From NCBI GenBank assembly GCA_023428135.1, contig JAEYZG010000050.1:20808-84807 (forward strand): a stretch of 64,000 nucleotides of DNA, in the 5' to 3' direction. Position numbers and translations under genes: made by a program. Below the pieces are notes generated by a model. That model was given only the letters and a program-made list of their open reading frames with translations, searched no databases and was not told the DNA's origin. The DNA is from Bacteroidota bacterium. Its GTDB lineage: Bacteria; Bacteroidota; Bacteroidia; Cytophagales; Cytophagaceae. Shown one piece after another: positions 60,716-64,000 of the stretch (position 1 is its first letter; every line of letters starts with the position of its first letter).

Positions 60716-62710
60716 ATGCCAATAAGAGTTTTTATTATACTGATTTGTTGTCTTTCTTTTTCCTTCTCAATTGCACAGGAGAAGGCTTCTCTGACCTATA
60801 GCGAGGGACTGGCAGCTGTAAAAAAGAAGTTACCTGAAGGTACGCGCTTTGGCTTTGTGGATGAAGATGGTAAGTTAGTGGTAGATTATAAATATGATAC
60901 TGTCTATAAGCCTTTCAGGCAAGGGCTGGCAAATGTTGGGATATTCGGCAAAGCAGGACTGATTAATAAAAAAGGGAAAGAGGTCATTCCGATTCAATAT
61001 AAAGAAATCGGAGATGTAACAAGGAACATCATTCCTGTAAAGAATGATCAGGGGTTGTGGGGATTTTTAAAAAAGGACGGAAAGAAAATCACTGATTGTC
61101 TGTATAACAATTACCGGTTTTCTCACAAAGGTAGAATTATTGTTCAGTACAAAGGCAAATGGGGTATCATAGAAGGCAACGGCAATCAGGCTGTAAATTT
61201 CAGCTATAACTACATTCAGTATCTAGACGGAAAAAACTTCAGAGTCCACAGAATAAACAGCTGGCAGATTAAAGATGCGAAAAATAAAGTGATGGCAAGT
61301 TTTGAATTTGACTCTCTGAAGCCCGCTTCCGGAAACATATTTATCTATTCTCTTATCGGAAGTTATGGACTTGTAGCTCTGGATGGAAAAGTTCTGACGG
61401 ATCCTGTTTACGAGGAAATCGGAACTTTCAACGGAGGTGTGGCATCAGCGCAAAAGGATAAGTGGGGAGCGGTGAATCTGAATGGAAAAGAAGTACTACC
61501 GTTTTCATTTGATAAGATTATTGTTGAACCTGAATTTATCATTGCTGGTAAAAAGATCCGGGATGGTTTCAGGTATCAACTTTACGACCATGAAGGGAAG
61601 TTACTTGGTAAACATGATTTCGATGAAGCAGGTTTTGCTTCCGAAAATCTTTGTGCCGTAAGAAAAAAGACTCTATGGGGCTATGCTGATAAAACGGGAG
61701 AGTTGGTAATACCTTGTAAATACAGAGATGTGTCTGTTTCTCCCGAAGGGTTGCTTGAGGTAACAACAGTATCCAATCAGAAGATGGTGTTGAGCAGAAG
61801 TGGTGAAACCATTGTTGAGCCAGAAGACTTTTCTTTTTATAAAAAAGGAATTTACAGAGTAAATGCTGCTCAGAAAGTGAGCTGGATAGTTTCTAAAAAC
61901 AGCTATGACACTTTTGAAAAGATAAGCAATGAGCATTGGATTGTTTCTAAAGCCGGTAAATATGGTATCATTAATACGTCAGGAAAAGAAGTGATTCCGG
62001 TAAAGTATGATGCAGTACTTCCTCCTTCCCCCAATGGATATATTCCTGTTTCATTAAGTCGCAAATGGGGCATCCTGAGTATGAGCAATCGCTTCACTGT
62101 ACCACTTACCTATAAGTACGAAAAAATTTACCCTTTTAAAGATGGCCTGTTTCGTGTAGTGGTAAATAAGAAATTTGGGTTCATAGATGGTGAAGGCAAT
62201 ATGTGGATTTCTCCACAATACGCACAGGCAAGAGATTGTTCAGAGGGAATGGTACCTGTGGTGATAAGAGATAAATGGGGGGTATTGGATAATAAAGAAG
62301 TGCTGAAAGCTCAACCGTATTATGAATCTGTTAGTGATTTTAAAAACGGTTCTGCAATTGTGAAAGAAGGTAGCAAATGGAATTTGATCAACAAAGAAGG
62401 AAAGCCTTTGCATAGCATTCCTTTCGATAAGATTGTTGCCACCAAATATGAACGTTATTTACTTTACAAAAATAACAAGTTAGGTCTTGCCGATAAAAAT
62501 GGTGAAGAAGCGCTTGCGCCTAAGTATGATGCGATAGAAGAACTTGGAGATAACAAGATAAAAGTGAAGAAAGACGGTCTTTATGGAGTATTGGACTATA
62601 ATGAAAATATTGTATTGCCAATAGAGAATGATGTAGTGATATATGATGCTGCAACAGGCAATTTTTTTGCAGGAAAAAAGGGCAGGCTGGAAGTGATACA
62701 AGTGAAATGA
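60716..62710 (+). CDS. Secreted WG-repeat protein, second copy
   Basis: A 664-residue paralogue of the preceding gene with a signal peptide (MPIRVFIILICCLSFSFSIA, cleavage near AQEK) and about sixteen WG-type repeats, for example RFGFVDEDGKLVVDYKYDT, KAGLINKKGKEVIPIQYKE, LWGYADKTGELVIPCKYRD, KYGIINTSGKEVIPVKYDA, KFGFIDGEGNMWISPQYAQ and KLGLADKNGEEALAPKYDA. It lacks any enzymatic domain. With the upstream copy it forms a two-gene unit. The repeats are more regular than those of copy one. Ends in an inverted repeat region before the convergent dehydrogenase gene. Confidence 0.9.
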   Translation: MPIRVFIILICCLSFSFSIAQEKASLTYSEGLAAVKKKLPEGTRFGFVDEDGKLVVDYKYDTVYKPFRQGLANVGIFGKAGLINKKGKEVIPIQYKEIGDVTRNIIPVKNDQGLWGFLKKDGKKITDCLYNNYRFSHKGRIIVQYKGKWGIIEGNGNQAVNFSYNYIQYLDGKNFRVHRINSWQIKDAKNKVMASFEFDSLKPASGNIFIYSLIGSYGLVALDGKVLTDPVYEEIGTFNGGVASAQKDKWGAVNLNGKEVLPFSFDKIIVEPEFIIAGKKIRDGFRYQLYDHEGKLLGKHDFDEAGFASENLCAVRKKTLWGYADKTGELVIPCKYRDVSVSPEGLLEVTTVSNQKMVLSRSGETIVEPEDFSFYKKGIYRVNAAQKVSWIVSKNSYDTFEKISNEHWIVSKAGKYGIINTSGKEVIPVKYDAVLPPSPNGYIPVSLSRKWGILSMSNRFTVPLTYKYEKIYPFKDGLFRVVVNKKFGFIDGEGNMWISPQYAQARDCSEGMVPVVIRDKWGVLDNKEVLKAQPYYESVSDFKNGSAIVKEGSKWNLINKEGKPLHSIPFDKIVATKYERYLLYKNNKLGLADKNGEEALAPKYDAIEELGDNKIKVKKDGLYGVLDYNENIVLPIENDVVIYDAATGNFFAGKKGRLEVIQVK

Positions 62711-62760
62711 GTTAAAAGTTAAAAGCTTAAAGTATTTACTTTCAACTTTTAACTTTTAAC
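62711..62760. repeat. AT-rich inverted repeat between convergent genes
   Basis: GTTAAAAGTTAAAAG (62711-62725) is the exact reverse complement of CTTTTAACTTTTAAC (62746-62760), with 20 bases between. Each arm is itself a tandem of the seven-base unit GTTAAAA. It could act as a weak bidirectional terminator for the WG-repeat and dehydrogenase transcripts. Confidence 0.7.
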
Positions 62761-62768
62761 TTTCAGCT

Positions 62769-63836
62769 TTACAAAAATTCAACTCCAAACCTTGCTCCGA
62801 GCTCTTTCAAGTCTTTTTCTACAGGAGCTAATAACGGTATTCCCTTTTCCATTCTTTCTGCTTCCATCTCTCTTTCCGGGTCTCCTGGAATCAGTACTTT
62901 TTCTCCTTCTATTGCTTTTGCTGATCTGAATCTCGAAATCCAGTTATCCATGTGTAATTTAAATTCTTCTTTTGGTCTCCATGCATCTATGCGCATTGCT
63001 CCGAAGAAATGTCCTATGCCTTCTCCGACTGGATCTGCGGGTGGTGCAAGGAAACTAACAAATGGGGGAACCCATGGCCCGTAGTTGGCTCCTGAAAATA
63101 CTGCCGAGAAAATATCAACTATTGCTCCAAGGCAATAACCTTTGTGACTGCCATGTTCTCTGTCTCCGCCCAATGGTAATAGTGCACCGCCGTCTTTTAA
63201 TTCATGAGGATTGGTGCTTTGTGCTCCTTCTTTATTTTGGATCCAACCGTATGGGGCTTCAAGGTTTTTTCGCTGAAGTATTTCAAGTTTACCATTTGCA
63301 GCAGTGGTAGTTGCAAAGTCAGCTACAAAAGGAGGTTGCTTGTCAGCAGGTATGGAAACAGCTATGGGGTTGGTTCCCAGTAATCTCTCTAAAGAGTATG
63401 TAGGCGCTACGAGCGGACTGGCATTCGTCATTGCAATACCAATCATATCTTTTTCGAGTCCCATCATGGCGTGATAGCCGGCAATACCAAAGTGGTTGGA
63501 GTTTTTTACGGATACCCATCCAGTTCCGGCTTTTTCTGCTTTCTCCATGGCAATCTGCATGGCTTGTGGAGCAATCACGAGGCCCAGCCCTTTGTCACCA
63601 TCTACTACTGCTGTCGATGGTGTTTCGTGAACTATTTTAAGTTTAGGGTTTGCGTTTATTCTTCCTGCCTCCCAGAGTCTTACATATCCGGAAAGTCTTG
63701 CTACTCCGTGAGAATCAACGCCTCTGAGGTCAGCAGATAATAAAACCTTGGCTCCGAGTTGGGCGTCAGCCTCAGGGCATCCTATTTTTTTAAGAATATT
63801 TTCAGTAAAGGAAAGTAATTGATGGTAGGCGTACAT
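62769..63836 (-). CDS. Ldh family oxidoreductase (malate/lactate/ureidoglycolate type)
   Basis: A 355-residue NAD(P)-dependent oxidoreductase of the Ldh2/YlbC/AllD superfamily, distinct from classical LDH. Signatures: ADLRGVDSHGVARLSGYV with the catalytic His, VVDGDKGLGLVIAPQAM, VKNSNHFGIAGYHAM with the second conserved His, LLGTNPIAVSIPA, DFATTTAANGKLEI and GYCLGAIVDIFSAVFSGA. Which 2-hydroxy acid it uses (malate, lactate, sulfolactate, delta-1-piperideine-2-carboxylate) cannot be read from the sequence. It is at the right edge of the window, after a 164-base AT-rich region (63837-64000) in which I find no gene; that region includes a TAGTTTAG -7-like box at 63861-63854. Confidence 0.92.
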   Translation of the reverse strand: MYAYHQLLSFTENILKKIGCPEADAQLGAKVLLSADLRGVDSHGVARLSGYVRLWEAGRINANPKLKIVHETPSTAVVDGDKGLGLVIAPQAMQIAMEKAEKAGTGWVSVKNSNHFGIAGYHAMMGLEKDMIGIAMTNASPLVAPTYSLERLLGTNPIAVSIPADKQPPFVADFATTTAANGKLEILQRKNLEAPYGWIQNKEGAQSTNPHELKDGGALLPLGGDREHGSHKGYCLGAIVDIFSAVFSGANYGPWVPPFVSFLAPPADPVGEGIGHFFGAMRIDAWRPKEEFKLHMDNWISRFRSAKAIEGEKVLIPGDPEREMEAERMEKGIPLLAPVEKDLKELGARFGVEFL

Positions 63837-64000
63837 AAGCTCAATTTTGCCTGCTAAACTATTAAATTAATAGAAAAAAATCTATAAAAAATTTTATTGC
63901 CTCCACTAATAATACTCTTTCCTGTTTTCGACACTCTTCAAAATGATTTTTTATAATACTTTGATTATATGCTGTTTGTAATTTTTAAAATGTTTTTTTG

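Noticed and set aside
62711..62760. GTTAAAA repeats as a CRISPR-like array
   Set aside because: Units are only seven bases, without spacers, and there is no cas gene.
1..64000. tRNA, rRNA, known riboswitches or CRISPR arrays
   Set aside because: All gaps between genes were read and are under about 240 bases; none showed cloverleaf arms, rRNA sequence or a riboswitch core.

Overview
The window reads as a low-GC chromosomal segment from a member of the Bacteroidota, most like the Cytophagales (Cytophaga/Sporocytophaga type; inferred, not searched). The evidence is: promoter boxes of the Bacteroidota form (TTTG, about 20 bases, TAnnTTTG) instead of sigma70 boxes; no obvious Shine-Dalgarno sequences; a type IX secretion protein of the PorZ type; a chlorinated-free, ordinary set of Bacteroidota families (DUF6089, short RecO, 83-residue AtpC, CcmE of the Cys type); and family orders such as rpsU-xerC-hpf and mreBCD-mrdA-rodA. 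I see no rRNA, tRNA, CRISPR array, transposase or prophage. Gene density is high and no gap between genes exceeds about 240 bases.

Layout. 1-1121 (minus): a truncated alpha/beta hydrolase after pdxJ. 1199-5108 (plus): YqeY, CvpA, a PabA/TrpG amidotransferase, an alpha/beta hydrolase, a CBS protein and nadK, tightly packed. 5219-11465 (plus): an envelope block of two DUF6089 barrel proteins, uppS, bamA and two OmpH/Skp chaperones, closed by a strong terminator. 11567-16072: an LD-carboxypeptidase facing cysS, an M28 lipoprotein peptidase and a membrane EEP-family protein. 16141-21094: rimP-nusA-infB behind a good promoter and a hairpin leader that contains a tiny ORF. 21125-23801 (minus): hpf, xerC, rpsU and an acyl-CoA dehydrogenase.

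23991-30702 (plus) is a sugar-nucleotide operon: ugd, a UDP-xylose synthase, a TviB/WbpA-like dehydrogenase, rfbB, a WbpP/TviC-like epimerase and rfbA. It makes activated sugars for surface polysaccharide but has no glycosyltransferase, rfbC or rfbD. It ends against a convergent chrA. 32000-37075 holds a lipoprotein, recO-porZ and a conserved-looking protein of unknown function. 37072-46254 (minus) has the rod-shape operon (mreB, mreC, mreD, mrdA, rodA), purN-purH, a UbiA-family prenyltransferase and a KdsC-like phosphatase; 46259-51667 (minus) has a DUF2520 protein and a System I cytochrome c maturation cluster (ccmB, C, D-like, E, F).

51789-64000 contains three small envelope proteins, atpD-atpC apart from the rest of ATP synthase, an orphan histidine kinase, hemA, two tandem secreted WG-repeat proteins and an Ldh-family oxidoreductase. 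Heme synthesis (hemA) and heme attachment (ccm) lie within 6 kb of each other. Most of the window is core housekeeping and envelope biogenesis. The observations I consider most worth checking are the rimP leader with its hairpin-spanning mini-ORF, the Cys-type CcmE, the paired WG-repeat proteins, the sugar-nucleotide-only operon, and the Cys/His cluster in the lipoprotein at 32000. I did not find a convincing new defence or mobile system.
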